NCBI GenBank assembly: GCA_030549775.1 | Contig: CM060176.1 | Span: forward strand, 101,078,303-101,142,302 | From: Tamarix chinensis | Lineage: Eukaryota > Streptophyta > Magnoliopsida > Caryophyllales > Tamaricaceae | DNA length: 64,000 nucleotides | Direction: 5' to 3' | Shown here: positions 45,727-57,906 of the stretch, one piece after another | How positions within the stretch are numbered: the first letter of the stretch is position 1 | Layout of the letters: the number at the start of each line of letters is the position of its first letter | Notes under the pieces: generated by a model | The model's input: only the letters and a program-made list of their open reading frames with translations | What the model was told of the DNA's origin: nothing | The model's database searches: none | Position numbers and translations under genes: made by a program

Positions 45727-46532
45727 GCAGTTCGCGCGTTACGCAAGACGGCCCGGCAGCTTTACTGTTCTGAGTTTTTGAACGGGAAGCCGTGCTTAAG
45801 TTTTAGTCAATCGGCAGCCAACTATACTGTTCTGTGGGGGGAGGGGGGGCTGTTCTTCCTTCTTTTCGTTCGGTCAATTCATCTGTTTAGGCATGAACGT
45901 GGACCTTGAACAAGTCAAGCTCTGTTTTCAACGTTTCTTGCTGAGCGGGTAGGACTGACACGAGTGATGATGCATGGAAGAGAGACCGGAACACATTTGT
46001 AATTGATACATTTCGATGAACGTATAGGGTTCTATGAATTATGAAAAATTCTTCATATAGCCCCGGTGGGTATATTTGATAATAATAATTATTTTTTTAA
46101 AATGAATATTATCGTCGATTTTACTAAGAAATATTGTCAAGCGAATGTAGTCGTGAAAATTGGGGGAGCGGGAGGGATTATCAATTCATAATACCACTTT
46201 GTTTGCGACTCATTTCATTTTTCACTTATCCTTGAATATTTACAATACTTTCATTTATGAGACAATAACTTCCACCTCCCCCCATTCACAAAGAATTTTT
46301 AATAACAAAATTTATTAATTATAAAGACAAATAAAGACCCAGCTGGGATGTAGTATTTCGTATATCATAGATTAATATTAATTAATTTTTTCCAAAGCAT
46401 GTATAGCCCATAGTACGTACTAGTCTTGTACGAACATGCCTTTGATTTAAGTGGTCAATTTTCCTCGAGAAGAATTTAGGTGGTCAAATGGAGATTACTG
46501 TAATGTATTCTCGGCAAATAGTTTGAAGATGA

Positions 46533-46576
46533 AAGTGGGTCAAAGTGGAGACATTTTGAAAATTTCCCCATGCACC

Positions 46577-46638
<62 letters not shown>

Positions 46639-49465
46639 TTGTCAAGCAATTAATGTCCTAAAGAAGAGGAAAGCCCCATGAAGCTCACAATTACGTCGAT
46701 CCCCTTCTCTCCCTCGATCTTTTGCCTCTTTCTAAATTTTTAGTTTCGTTTACCTCCTTTTTCCTCCTGCAATATCTCTTACACCAATAATATATTTTTA
46801 GTGTATTTTAAATATAATTATATTATATTTATTATCATTTATATACAATAAAAAAAATCAAACGTGTATTGAATATAATTATAGTTGCTCATAATTAATT
46901 TTATAATATTTATAACTACAAAAGTACCCTAAAAAAATATAATTTTGATTGTACGGTAGTCGGTGGTGGAGCCTCTCTTCTGCACGTCGGTTTCTCGGTG
47001 GAGCCCGGCCCCTAATAGCGTCGCGTAGTACGGGCCTTTACTTTGCATGTCGTCCTAAGTTTCGCATGTCCAACTCGTGAGAGGAGGAGGCCCCGGCTTC
47101 TTTTGGTGGGATTTTGGTGCTAGTCAGACGTCAAAGCCATGTCCGTTGGTGAGTGGTTGGTGACGCCTTAATTCATGGTGCTGGCTGTGGTTAGGCGCAT
47201 GGATTAATGGGACGTCTGCATACTTATCCGTAGATTTGGTGGAGGTTGAGGGACGGGCTGGTATCCGAGAAACTAAGAATTTGTGTGAACGGCCACTTTA
47301 CATACGATGAAAGTTTAAAAATAATGTAACCTACAAAATAATTTACTCTTCAAAGTATAAGATAATAAATTTATTGTTCGGATAAATACTTTCAATAGAT
47401 TTTTTTTTAAATCATTATTTTTATCTATAGATCCTATTAAATTAATTGCACTATAAACTTTTTTTTTAAAAAAATTAATATTATTTTAACATAGATTATA
47501 AAATTTTCGAAAAGCATCTAAATTCTATAATGGAAGACCAAAACAAAGTATTTAGGCTAAAAAAAATTTATAAATCATCTTCTGAAATAAATCTTCTTCG
47601 AGGAATCATTCGTCTAAATAACGCTTAAGTGGTTCATTGAGGATTAATATATGCTCCTTTTCTTTTTCAAACCCTTCATTGAAGAAGAGGCAAAAACTAA
47701 AATAATGTTAGGAAGCGGACAGGGCCGTGACTATCAAAAAATCGACGAGTTTGTGTTATCTGTGTTGGGGCGGATTAATTAGAAAGGCAATGAGTCTCGT
47801 AAATTTAAATATAAATTACTCTATTTGTATAAAAAAAAATTATTCCATCAATTTACATATATATATATATTTTTAAAAGTAATAAAAACAGTATTAAATT
47901 AAAGTATATTTATATTATTTATTAAAAAATAATAAAATATTTAATACATATATAATTAAAAAAATGAAGATAAAAATAAAAGGTTGACTTCAAATTTTTT
48001 TTAAATGATTTTTTTATATAAAAATTTAATGACATACATTTTTTTTAATAAAATCGTGTATGGGATATTTGTTGTCGTGCCACGCAGACTTAGAGTTCAT
48101 TCCCGTCAAGCATTCGTTCGACTCAATAAAAAAAAATAATAAATAAATAAATACCAGATAATTGTGAATTTGTGATATCTGGGTACTACCGACCCTATCA
48201 TACATCATCCACGACGTATTCGGACGTTCGATAATTCTTACGGCCGTAGATGATCGTAGTCGAACTGTTTGTTTTTGTTCGATACTATGATAGAGGTGAA
48301 CTTGGTACTTAATTTTCTGTGCAATTTTCGTGCTCTTTCATGAAGCCGATGGATCGGTTTGGTGAGAAAGACTGTTGAGGTGGCTAGTAGCTATTGACGG
48401 CGGCCCCCGGTGGGGGGGGGGGGATTCGTGGCTAGCTCAATGCAAACTTCCTATATTCGGGAAGCGGCATGCATCTTACTTCAAATGAGATGCATGGATA
48501 ACCCCACAGGCCACAGCAACGTAAATATAGACATAATCTTGAAGTTGCTCGCGCTCTTCAGTTTCAAGCACATTTGCCTACACGGTGTCAATTTAGGGGT
48601 AAGTGCGTCCTTGTTGCTGCCTGCACGTTCAGTCAATCAACCGCACTCCGACTCTGATTTCTGCCGCGGGGGGGGGGGGGTGAAAATTTTGCTGTATATA
48701 TATAAGTTCTCCTTGCTCAGCTCCATACGTCGTTTTTGCTGTATATGTATATATATGATACACTTCTATGGTAAGAAAAGATGGAATGTTTAAGATTTAA
48801 AGATGAGATGTCAGATTTGATGAGATGTCTTTTCCATTGACCTATGCTCTTCGTGAATCTCAAATGACTTTATCTTCAGGCGGAGCTACGCCGGCCTCTT
48901 CCACTTCGGTTCTCCGGTCAGATAACATACACGTCCCTTGGTGACCTCAATTAGTCCGTAGCACTTACATCTTCCATTCCACTTTCATCGACGGAGGATA
49001 GTTCCAATGGGGACCTTGGTCTTCGTCAACGCCCTCATAATCCACAGGCGAAGGAATACAGATGATCTTGAACAAATGGAAACTTAGACGATATTCCGGT
49101 CCTTTCCTCTAGTCAAGAGGCCCACCGGTTGTAAATGAGTTTACCAAGGGGTTTACAGAATTATATAAATATGTTCGGTTGAAGGTTACAAGGATAGTAT
49201 TAAAAATATGAGCTAACTGGCCGGTTTGACCATGAAACTGTTTCGTTGGTCTACTTGGATATCTGAATCAATTGAAAATATATGCCACGTACAACTCTAA
49301 CCAATGTTAAGGGTATTCATGAAACGATTTGTATCAGTAGATAAAAGAAATTAACTGGGTATGATTTTTGCGAAGGATTGAAATATGACAGATGCTTGAA
49401 TTTTTCCATGTGTTTTCTAACTGAGATCAGTCCATACACCTTCTTCCTCTCCACAGCACACACAG
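46533..49465. other. Intergenic DNA, no gene supported
   Basis: Starts with a compound (CT)n(AT)n microsatellite (46,582-46,636). A GC-richer stretch at about 46,950-47,290 (GTCGGTGGTGGAGCCTCTC..) stands out from AT-rich surroundings without a recognisable domain. (G)n tracts occur at 48,412-48,422 and 48,668-48,680. The 127-codon frame at 48,410-48,793 starts inside a poly-G tract and has no family resemblance, so it is not called. Confidence 0.5.
46582..46636. repeat. Compound (CT)n(AT)n microsatellite
   Basis: About 28 bp of CT repeats followed by about 28 bp of AT repeats. Confidence 0.95.
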
Positions 49466-49471
49466 AAACTA

Positions 49472-49830
49472 AATGTCTGTTTGAATTGATATTAACCTAG
49501 CTTAGATTAGGTTAAATGAGATAGGAGAACCTATGTTAATTAAATAAAAATATATATTTTAAAATATTGCTTGAGTACTTTTTATGTTAACTTAGATAAA
49601 TAGGTTATTTTTTGTGAAGTAAACCGCGGTGAACGTCATGAATAAGTTAGTATTAACATCCTTTAACCACTTATTTGATGGCTAACATTTTAGGGATAAA
49701 TGGAGGTTATAACGGAGCTGATTTTTTAACCTAACTTAAGTTAAATTTTAAAATAAGTTGTTAAATAATGTGAATTAAAAATTGAACTTTTATTTACCTA
49801 AGTTAGCCGTTGTATAGACAGACATTCAAG
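49472..49830. mobile_element. Possible MITE with AATGTCTGT ends
   Basis: AATGTCTGT near 49,472 is repeated inverted near 49,820 (ACAGACATT). Inner AT-rich arms with CTAACCTAG- and TTAGGT-type motifs also face each other imperfectly. No target duplication could be fixed. The call is tentative. Confidence 0.35.
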
Positions 49831-50477
49831 AGATACAAAAGTCGGTTAGAAAGGAAGGCATTATGTCCTCCTTTTCATCCCAAAAAAATAATTAAAAAAA
49901 AAAGAAAAAGGGGGGGAAATTTGTTAAACAAGGGAGGTTAATTTAGAGATTCTAACCATAGCCAACTAACACAAAGGGATGAGCGGAATTGATATATCGT
50001 ACGTGGGCAAAGAAGGTGCCAGGTACGTGCGGTCCATGCATAATACGTACACAATTGTAGACTAATAGCTACTTACCCACCGTTTGTTTTTGCTAGTCGA
50101 TCTTCTAGTCTTGGCTTGCAAACAACCACCTATTATTGTGCGCCGTTTGATGTGTGAGTTTTTGTAAGATAGCAGGCCGGCAGGTTTAAGCTAGGTAGGG
50201 GGGTGTACCATCTCTTGATGCATGACCTGATGGAAAGGCATCTCTCAACGACAGCTCCCCCCCCCCCGGTCTGTGTGCTTTTCCATCGTATGCATTATCA
50301 GTGTGCTTCGGCATATATGGTACGCACATTACCGTCGTTGACTGACTTGCATCATCATCTCTGTCGTTTCCGACTCGATTTCCGGTGTGGTGAAGAAATC
50401 ATTGGTACGGCGTACGACGAAGGATTGAAGCTTATCTTTCGTTATAATGAAGATATTTTTTCCTCCAAAAAACTTAC

Positions 50478-50723
50478 TTAGGGGCTTGTTTGGTATGGGA
50501 GTAATAGAGGTGGAAATTTTTTTTTCTATTTTATATCTTTTTTATTAAGTATTTAATAATAATAAATATATTTTTAATAAAATACCCATTTTAAATTAAA
50601 TTAAGATCTAAAATGGGTATTTATTAGAATAAAAATATTTAATTTTATATAGATTATACAAGATATAAAAAATATGGATGTATTTTTTCCACCCCTATTA
50701 CTCACATACCAAACTAGCACTTA
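50478..50723. mobile_element. Tourist-like MITE (PIF/Harbinger type), about 240 bp
   Basis: The left arm starting GGGGCTTGTTTGGTATGGGA at 50,481 pairs with the right arm ending CATACCAAACTAGCAC at 50,720. Complementarity runs over about 35 bp (AGTAATAGAGGTGGAAA against TTTCCACCCCTATTACT). TTA flanks both ends (50,478-50,480 and 50,721-50,723), the preferred target duplication of PIF/Harbinger elements. The core is AT-rich and non-coding, with its own palindrome (AAATACCCATTTTA / AAAATGGGTATTT). Confidence 0.8.
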
Positions 50724-50849
50724 ACCCAAGAAATAATATTGGCCCTTTAGCCCCCCCAGCCCCCAAAACAAAAGTCTTCTCCGATAATTTAAGATCGTAT
50801 CATTTGGTTTTATAATCTTCCAACAATACTTCTTTTCTTGGTGACGATA

Positions 50850-52535
50850 AAATAAGTAATTGTTGTTTTGAACTTTTTAATAGTTGTGCATGATGATTTT
50901 AAAACAAACTATGTTTTCGATTGAAGAGACCAAGTGATCATCAATCACTCTTTTTTTTCTTTGATTTAGTACACCGATGAAAGGAAAGGAAACCTTGTGC
51001 ATCGAGGTACAAGCGAGACTCATAATACAAAAATTACGAATAATTTCTTTTGACAATGACAATTTTATGACGTTGTAAAAAGTTATTGCTAAAAATAATT
51101 CATTTTTATGGTGATTGTTATAATATTTATCGTTGCAATATAAGCGATGGTTTGTTTGCAACGAATTTTTTTTGTTGCAAAATGTAGATTGAATGTATTG
51201 CATCGATTATACTTGCTGTAAATATTTAGATTATTTTAACACAATGATGAGTTATTGCAAAAAAAAAAATATCAACAATTTTATATCTATTGGACAAGCC
51301 AATTTTTTTCGGCGTCCATCAACACAATCAAAGCCTTAATTATCAAGCAGAATTTCGGTAAGTTTTCGTTCAGTTTGATAATTTTTTTTCTTGATATATA
51401 CGTTAAGAATCATTTATATATTTTTTTGTTATATAGATTTAAGCGGGACGTATGTATATGGCATAATTTATGGACATCAATTAAAGGTTTCATAGGTCAT
51501 TTATTGTAATGGTGTTTAAACAAGTTATCATGTTGTTGCAATTGTATGTTTTCACAACGACAAAGATGGTTATTAAAGTTTTAAGTTTAAATTTTGGCAA
51601 TGACTTTATTATTGCAATTATGTATTTTTTACAATGATAAAGTGTAATATCCCAAATTGAGTGGAATATTATAAGGATTGATATGACTACTTATATCAAC
51701 ATAGTATACCATCCTTTTGGTAATTCTATCCAAAGAACTCTATAATTAAGTGTGCTTATCATGGAGCAATTATTAGGATGGGTAACCTGACTGAAAAGTT
51801 CTAAAAAATACTTGTGTTGATCCATGGGTCTAGCCAACCAATTCAAAAGCTCTCCACAATAGCCTTCGCGGCCCTTGTGGGCTTAGGTGGTTACCAAATG
51901 ACTCTGCGTGGTCGTTTTAACTTAGGATATTAGAAATTGGTGGGTCTCGGGTGCTATATTGTGGCCTCTATGTAGTCATTTCGACTCGAGGTATTTTGCA
52001 ATTTTTTGTTCCTAAAGTATATTCATTTTTTTATAATGACATAAGCTGTTACAATTAATATATTTTTGCAATGAAAAATATTGTTGCTGTAAGATGCTTT
52101 TTTTTTTTGCAATAACTTATGTTGTTACAACTAACAAGCTTTAGCAACGACATAATTTGTTGCCAAACTACAACTAGTTTTTTTAATGATAAAAGTCATT
52201 GCTAATTACAGGTTTTTGTAAAGACATAAATTGTTGCCCAAGTAGGATCAATATTTCGTAACAACAAAAGTCGTCGTAATATATAAACACATGTAGATAG
52301 ATGAAATGATGTGTTACAACAATATTTATTTAGCAACGAAAATTTGTGTTGCATTTAATTACTTTTTTGCAATGACCATTATTGTTGATTTATTTTTTTA
52401 TTTTTTTGTAATGCCATGATGCGCAATGAACCCGCAATAAAAAAATATCGTTGTGATATATGTTTTTTGTAACGACTTTCTATCTTTAGCAACAAAAATC
52501 ATCGTTATTAAAAATATATTATTTTATAGTGGCAA
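50850..52535. repeat. GCAACGA-rich repeat block, probable DNA-transposon remnant
   Basis: Dozens of motifs of the type TTGCAACGAC, TTTTTGCAATGA and GTCGTTGC recur in both orientations every 40-60 bp. This is the texture of subterminal arrays in CACTA-like elements. The right edge (TTTATAGTGGC at about 52,525-52,535) reads CACTATAAAAT on the opposite strand, consistent with a CACTA end. No matching left CACTA end or transposase was found, so the element is truncated or internal only. A Cassandra-like LTR interrupts it at 51,643. Confidence 0.5.
51643..51985 (+). mobile_element. Cassandra-like TRIM LTR carrying a 5S rRNA-derived segment
   Basis: Begins TGTAATATCCCAAATTGAGT, close to the usual Cassandra LTR start. 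The part from about 51,681 to 51,815 follows plant 5S rRNA in outline: GACTACTTATATCAACATAG, then a region ending AAGAACTC..AATTAAGTGTGCTT, then ATTATTAGGATGGGTAACCT and GAAAAGTTCT. Similarity is clear but eroded, including the internal control region. The right LTR end is not certain (about 51,960-52,010). No second LTR was seen, so it is probably a solo LTR. Confidence 0.65.
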
Positions 52536-52565
52536 ACCTTCATGTGCTAGTAGCACAAAGTAAGG

Positions 52566-52747
52566 GATAAGAGCATGTCGTCCATTTGAGTTATCCTAAT
52601 CATCAACCACATTTAATTATACCACATCAAAAAATATGCTTAAAATATAGTATTTAGATAAGAGCATGTCGTCCATTTGAGTTATCCTAATCATCAACCA
52701 CATTTAATTATACCACATCAAAAAATATGCTTAAAATATAGTATTTG
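52566..52747. repeat. 91-bp tandem duplication, two nearly identical copies
   Basis: The unit starting GATAAGAGCATGTCGTCCAT and ending near AAAATATAGTATTT occurs at 52,566-52,656 and 52,657-52,747 with almost no differences. This points to a recent event or an assembly artefact. Confidence 0.9.
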
Positions 52748-54165
52748 GATTGAAATTGTTAAGGGTCAGGGTGCAACTATCAAGTTAGACCCCTTTATTA
52801 CATTTGAGTCCAATCATAACCATCAAATAAAGGTCTAGTTAAACACTTTTATGTTTTAGGCTATTTCGATCTTCACCTCCACCTATGATACCATAAATGG
52901 AGGAACTCTCCTCTCAAAAGAAGCGATGTTGCCATTATGAGAAATGTATACTTTCTTCTCCCTTCTTCCTCTCTAATTTCCCTCGTTCCCCTAGTACAAA
53001 TTTCTCCTTCTACAAATATAAAATAATTAAATTTATGTTATTGTAGCTTTAACCACGATATGTAGTATTAATTAGTTGAAAAATATTAAAAAAAATTATA
53101 TGAGAATATAAATGGAACAAATAAAATGAATATACACCGCTACAAAAGAGGAAATAAATGATAGTTGAAATAGATTTATATGCGACGGTTTTGAACCATC
53201 ATGCATACAAAACCTTACACAAAATTATATTTCACTAATAAGTACATACACTCTAGATACCAAATATTTATACAAGTATATACAACAAAAAATTTAGGAA
53301 GTGCATATAATCATACTCAAGTTCATTATAAAAATTTATACTTAATTCTAACCATTATTTCATAAGTTTATAAATCTTAGCATGATCATATTTAACCTAC
53401 TTATTAGGAGATATACCTACACAAAATAAAAAGTACTATGTTAGTATTAATGTATATAGGTCCATCTAACTAATAATAATTAATATGAACTCAACAAAGT
53501 AAATTCATACTTCTCTTTGTCTAGTCCAATGTTTGAAAATTATTTCCTTTATGTATCTCATAATGTAGTATCTGCAACTGACTTTATTTTGTTGTCGTGG
53601 ACAATGAAAAAAAAAACACTAAAATTATCTTATTAGTTCCATACTAAATACATAAAATTATATGAAAATGATCTTTAAATGACAAAACCACTATAAACCT
53701 AAACTTTACACCAAGTCATACAAGTTGGCGGTGCCCTTCCCTTATTTTATATCCCAAAATATGACTTGTAATATCATTGTATAGATACATACATATTGTA
53801 ATATCATTGCATAGATAAATATTTACCTCTTAATAGGTAGTCTTGGATCTAAATGAGGATCTTTTCCAATTAAATTGAATCAATATGTGGTCCCTGAAGA
53901 TGGTTGCAATACCACTAGTACCTAATGTGGTTAAAGGAAAAAAGGGACAAAAATTAGGCAGTGTAGAGCCACCCTCATTGTGTTGACAATATATGAAACA
54001 TGACTCATATTATCCTCTTCTCTGGATATCGTGTTAAAAATTAAGAATCAATATACATTGACCCCATCTAGGGCATCAACTAAAAAAATTAACTTTCAAG
54101 AACCTATGTATATGATAGAAGAAATTTCATATTTAGTATTAAAATAGTGCTTCCCGCTAGCTATT
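52748..54165. other. AT-rich intergenic DNA, no gene seen
   Basis: No convincing exon, domain or complete element. Scattered stretches such as ATGCGACGGTTTTGAACCAT (about 53,180) echo DNA-transposon subterminal motifs but are isolated. Confidence 0.5.
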
Positions 54166-54169
54166 AAAA

Positions 54170-56820
54170 AAATCTTGATAGGACATGACTAGTTTCTTGA
54201 GATAGTGAAGAAAGTCCAAGACATCCAAATGCATAGTTCTATATAGTTCTAAAATGTTTAAAAGTTGAAAGTCCTAAAGAAATTGTTAAAAGCCTTTAAC
54301 ACTTCTCACTTTATTCATGTTACAAGAGAGGTGGGTAAGGCTAAGTTTGAGTAGGATGTTATTTAATCTACTTTACACAAAGACACGAATAATGTTGCAT
54401 TGGTACAACATAACATAAATACTAGACATATGTGGTGAACTAAGTAGATAATTAAGGAGAGTTATTTGCAACATAAACACAAAAATATCTTATATTAGCT
54501 TGGGTGATGATAACAACTCTATCTTCCATGAAAAATTAAGAGAAATTCAAATTTCTAGCTCTCTTACATGCCTTTGTGATGAATAACGGAAAAAGTTGAA
54601 GAACCAAAAAGATATTAAGCATAAAGTACAACATTTATATCCCAATTTTCTAGGGATTGCTATAATTGTAACTTAAGTTACTGACCCGTGTGTATTCAAG
54701 CAAGGTCCCATGATATCGCACTCAAGAAGACTTCAACAAATAGGGCCTATAATAGCTTAGAAGGTGAAACATGCAATGTTTAGCTTGAGGAATCTTAAAT
54801 TCTTGACCTAGATGGTTATAATGCCCATTTTCACAAGAAGGCGCGGGAAATGATTTGCTCAGACATTGAAAATGCAATAAAATAGTTCTAGAACTAGGCA
54901 TATTACCTTAGATAATTCTACACATATAAGCAAATATTAACCTATCTCTTGTTGTAATATCATCTATAAAGTATTATCTAAGGTCTTAACTAATATACTT
55001 ATTGATGTGCTCAATGAAATAGTAGATTCTTCTTAGTCATTCTTCATCTTAGGGAGGAGGATTGGTGAAAATATACTAATGGCACAATAATTGTTGAGGA
55101 AATATAAGAGAAAGGGATTAGCTCAAGGATTATGATCAAGATTAACCTTAAAAAAAGCTTATGATTTAGCGGAATGGGAGTCTATAGAATCAATTCTCCT
55201 TGGTTTAGGATTCCTTATTCCATTTATCTCCTTAATTATGGAATGTATCATAACCATTATGTTTTCCAACTCGTTGCAAGGTACCTTATGCAAACTACTT
55301 AAGAGAAAAAAGAGGGTTGGGATAGAGGGACCCCGTCTCATTGTACTTATTTGTTTTGGCTATGTAATATCTCCATAGAATGGTGAAGGTCTTATGGAAA
55401 TGTGAGTAATTTAAAGATCGTTAGGATTGTAAGCACATTATTAATATGTACTTCACTAATGATCTATTATTATTTTATAATAATCAACCCCCTAAGTGAA
55501 GATATTGCATGATAAATTAGCTCAATTTGTTGTTAATTCCAGCCTTCATGCTAATCCCGAAAAAAATAGCGTATACTTTGGTGGTGTGAATGAGGTGCAA
55601 AGAAAAACTATTCTATCTGTCCCTAGGTTCCAAGATGGTACCTTCGTATTCCACTATCTACGTTTTCCTCTTAGTTACTCTTCTTTATCATTTCCATAAT
55701 ACTAATCACTAATTGACAAGATCTTTGCTATGCATAAAGCATGGACCCTCAAGTTTCTATCCTTTGTTGGGAAATTACAAGTACTACAATCAATCATTTT
55801 TGGTATTATAAAATTCCGGTGGTATGTCTTTATGCTTCTAAAATTAGTGATTCATCACTTACAAGCACTATGTAGGAAATTCTTTTGGTGCAACTTAGAT
55901 CCTAATAGGAAAAATGTCCCTATCTCTTTGAACAAAATCTACTTTCCTAAGGAGTAGGGTGGCCTAGGCATCGGAAAACTTGATGAGTAGAACAAAACAT
56001 GTATAGTTAAGTATTTGTGGAAATTAACTACACACAAAGAGAGTATTTTGGTGAAATGGGTTCATGGGAGGTAGCTTAAGACTAAATCATTTTGAGATTT
56101 ACAGTACCCTATGGATACCTCTTGGATATTGAAACAAATTATGCATGTATGAGTACCGGGGGCCACTATTATCTCTATTTGTTCCACTACAAACTAGTAA
56201 TTTATATCACGTTCTCAGGTATCAAGTAGACCCGGTCCATTCGGGTATGCCAAGTCATATGATTACAGGTTGGATGGCATGGCTTGCCAAGGGGGTACGA
56301 TTGGAAAAGCCAAGCTAAAGGACTGGGGTTCTTAGAGTGTGATCTCTATGATTGATTGGTGAGGACTCTGATCACCTATGTACTACTTTATATCCACTAG
56401 AAAAATATGTCAGGGGATGGCTAGTTGGTCGAAGATCTCACTGAACTTCCACTCTTGGCCTATATGTCTCAAATGGATGATACAATGTACAAGTGGAGCT
56501 GGGGCTAAGGGAAAAATAATTCGAACAATCTTTATGCCCATAACCTACAAGACAGGGCACAACAAGAATCAAGTGATAGTCCAAAAATAACAAACACTTC
56601 CCAAGGTGTGGATCAAACAGATCAATACATAGACCTTTTTTTGATGCAAGAATTGCTCGGATGGAAATAACAAGAAGTATCTTTCAACTCTCGATCACTA
56701 GAATTTTGTTTAGGGATTTTTGGTTATATCATTTATCTCTTAAGTGGGTGTGGGGTTTTATTGACTTGCGACGTGAGTTCTGATTGTTTTGGTCAGTATG
56801 GGTGGGTTATTGAATGAACT
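54170..56820 (+). mobile_element. LINE remnant, plus strand (ORF2 reverse transcriptase)
   Basis: The plus-strand frames follow plant LINE ORF2 in order: a LGDDNNSIFHEKL-like segment near 54,510, RT start SKVLTNILIDVLN near 54,975, an SFFILGRRIGENILMAQ-like segment near 55,045, then KKAYDLAEWESIESILLGLG near 55,155. The thumb and later parts (KILHDKLAQFVVNSSLHANP, SFVGKLQVLQSIIFGI, ALCRKFFWCNL, then GGLGIGKLDE) run to about 56,000. The catalytic FADD block is not intact near 55,470. Stops and frameshifts are frequent, so it is dead. The last part, 56,060-56,820, resembles the linker to zf-RVT only weakly. Confidence 0.75.
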
Positions 56821-57774
56821 ATTGAGATGCACATATTTTTTTCATTTTGATAATAACATTTTAATCAATTACCAATAATATGAACATAGGTTTTTTAACG
56901 ATATGCAATTGAACGGAGGGAGTTGGAACAAAGGAAAGGCAAACAGAGGGGCACGGATATCACCTTCGAATACGGAAACATTGTAAGCAAAGTCTCCAGT
57001 ATAGTGTCCACATCCTCGTGCATACTCGTGTCCCTCGCGTACATGAACGTCAACTATATGCTGCAGTCGAACAAAACTTGATTAGACGTTGCTAAATCAT
57101 TCGTAAAGAAATCCAGCTAGCTTAGCTAGATTGATAGTCACAACAAAAATATTAAAAAGAAATGCGTAATTTAAGTTCTGGATCCGTTGGTCGAATACGA
57201 TTTCTATATTGTGATGCGCAAGAACTACCATTTCATCCAAGAAGAATTAGAAGAGAATCGAGCGCCCCAAGAAAAAAAAAGGATAAAGAATGAGCATCAT
57301 GTAGTTAGCTATGGTCTAAAATTAAATATTATATGCTATTAAAGTTAGACTTAGAATTAAACGACAATTTTTTCTCCTCGTTAATTAAGAAAAAAACTCA
57401 GATTAAGAGAGGACCCAAATGCAGGAATGTAGAGCATATATTATTAAAAGCGATTGTCCGTGAGGGAGCATAAATATACGTGTATCTTATGTTTTTTTCT
57501 TACTACAATTTGAGGCTTAACTTCCCAAAACTCCATTAGTCGACCGATAGAAAACAAAACAACTTTATGTAATATGAAAGTAATCATATCAAACATTTTT
57601 TTTGGGGGGGTTGTTGGTGTTGGTAGTATAATTATTTTTATGCAAATTAAAATCTTCTGAATTAAGATTTGAAAGCCTTTCACTTAGCTAACGAAAAGCG
57701 ACCTGCTAGCAAATGGCGGTATACCCTGACCCTCCATCCCTCTCTCCCTTATCCCAGATCAATTTTCTTGCTCC
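56821..57774. other. Upstream region of the laccase gene
   Basis: AT-rich DNA with no exon. It contains a short poly-T/poly-G stretch (57,597-57,610) and ends in a CT-rich segment (57,730-57,750) just before the TATA box, a common feature of plant core promoters. Specific regulatory elements cannot be assigned from sequence alone. Confidence 0.5.
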
Positions 57775-57782
57775 TTTATAAG
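57775..57782 (+). promoter_or_regulatory. TATA box of the laccase gene
   Basis: TTTATAAG lies 125-130 bases upstream of the start codon and predicts a transcription start near 57,805-57,815 and a 5' leader of about 100 bases. The leader contains a (GA)n run ending at 57,896. Confidence 0.7.
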
Positions 57783-57906
57783 TGTGGGTGGGTTTCCTAG
57801 CTAGCAAAGCGTGTGCATCGAAGCAGCAAGGAAGGCGTTTGGAGGGCGAAGAAGATCCAAATAACAAAGATATCTACAGAGACACAGAGAGAGAGAAATA
57901 AAAGCC

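Larger units (their letters stand above)
44467..46532. repeat. Duplicated block, copy 2 (with peptide gene)
   Basis: Aligns with 22,461-24,518, including the promoter, the gene, the 3' region and long non-coding flanks (for example TTGAACAAGTCAAGCTCTGT at 23,895 and 45,906). Differences are scattered substitutions and small indels. The orientation is the same, so this was a direct duplication, now separated by about 20 kb of transposable elements. Confidence 0.9.

Noticed and set aside
48410..48793. 127-codon frame
   Set aside because: Starts in a poly-G tract and runs through a second poly-G tract and TA-rich DNA. No domain.
51681..51815. A functional 5S rRNA gene
   Set aside because: The segment is too diverged and is embedded in an LTR with Cassandra-type start, so a TRIM origin is more likely.
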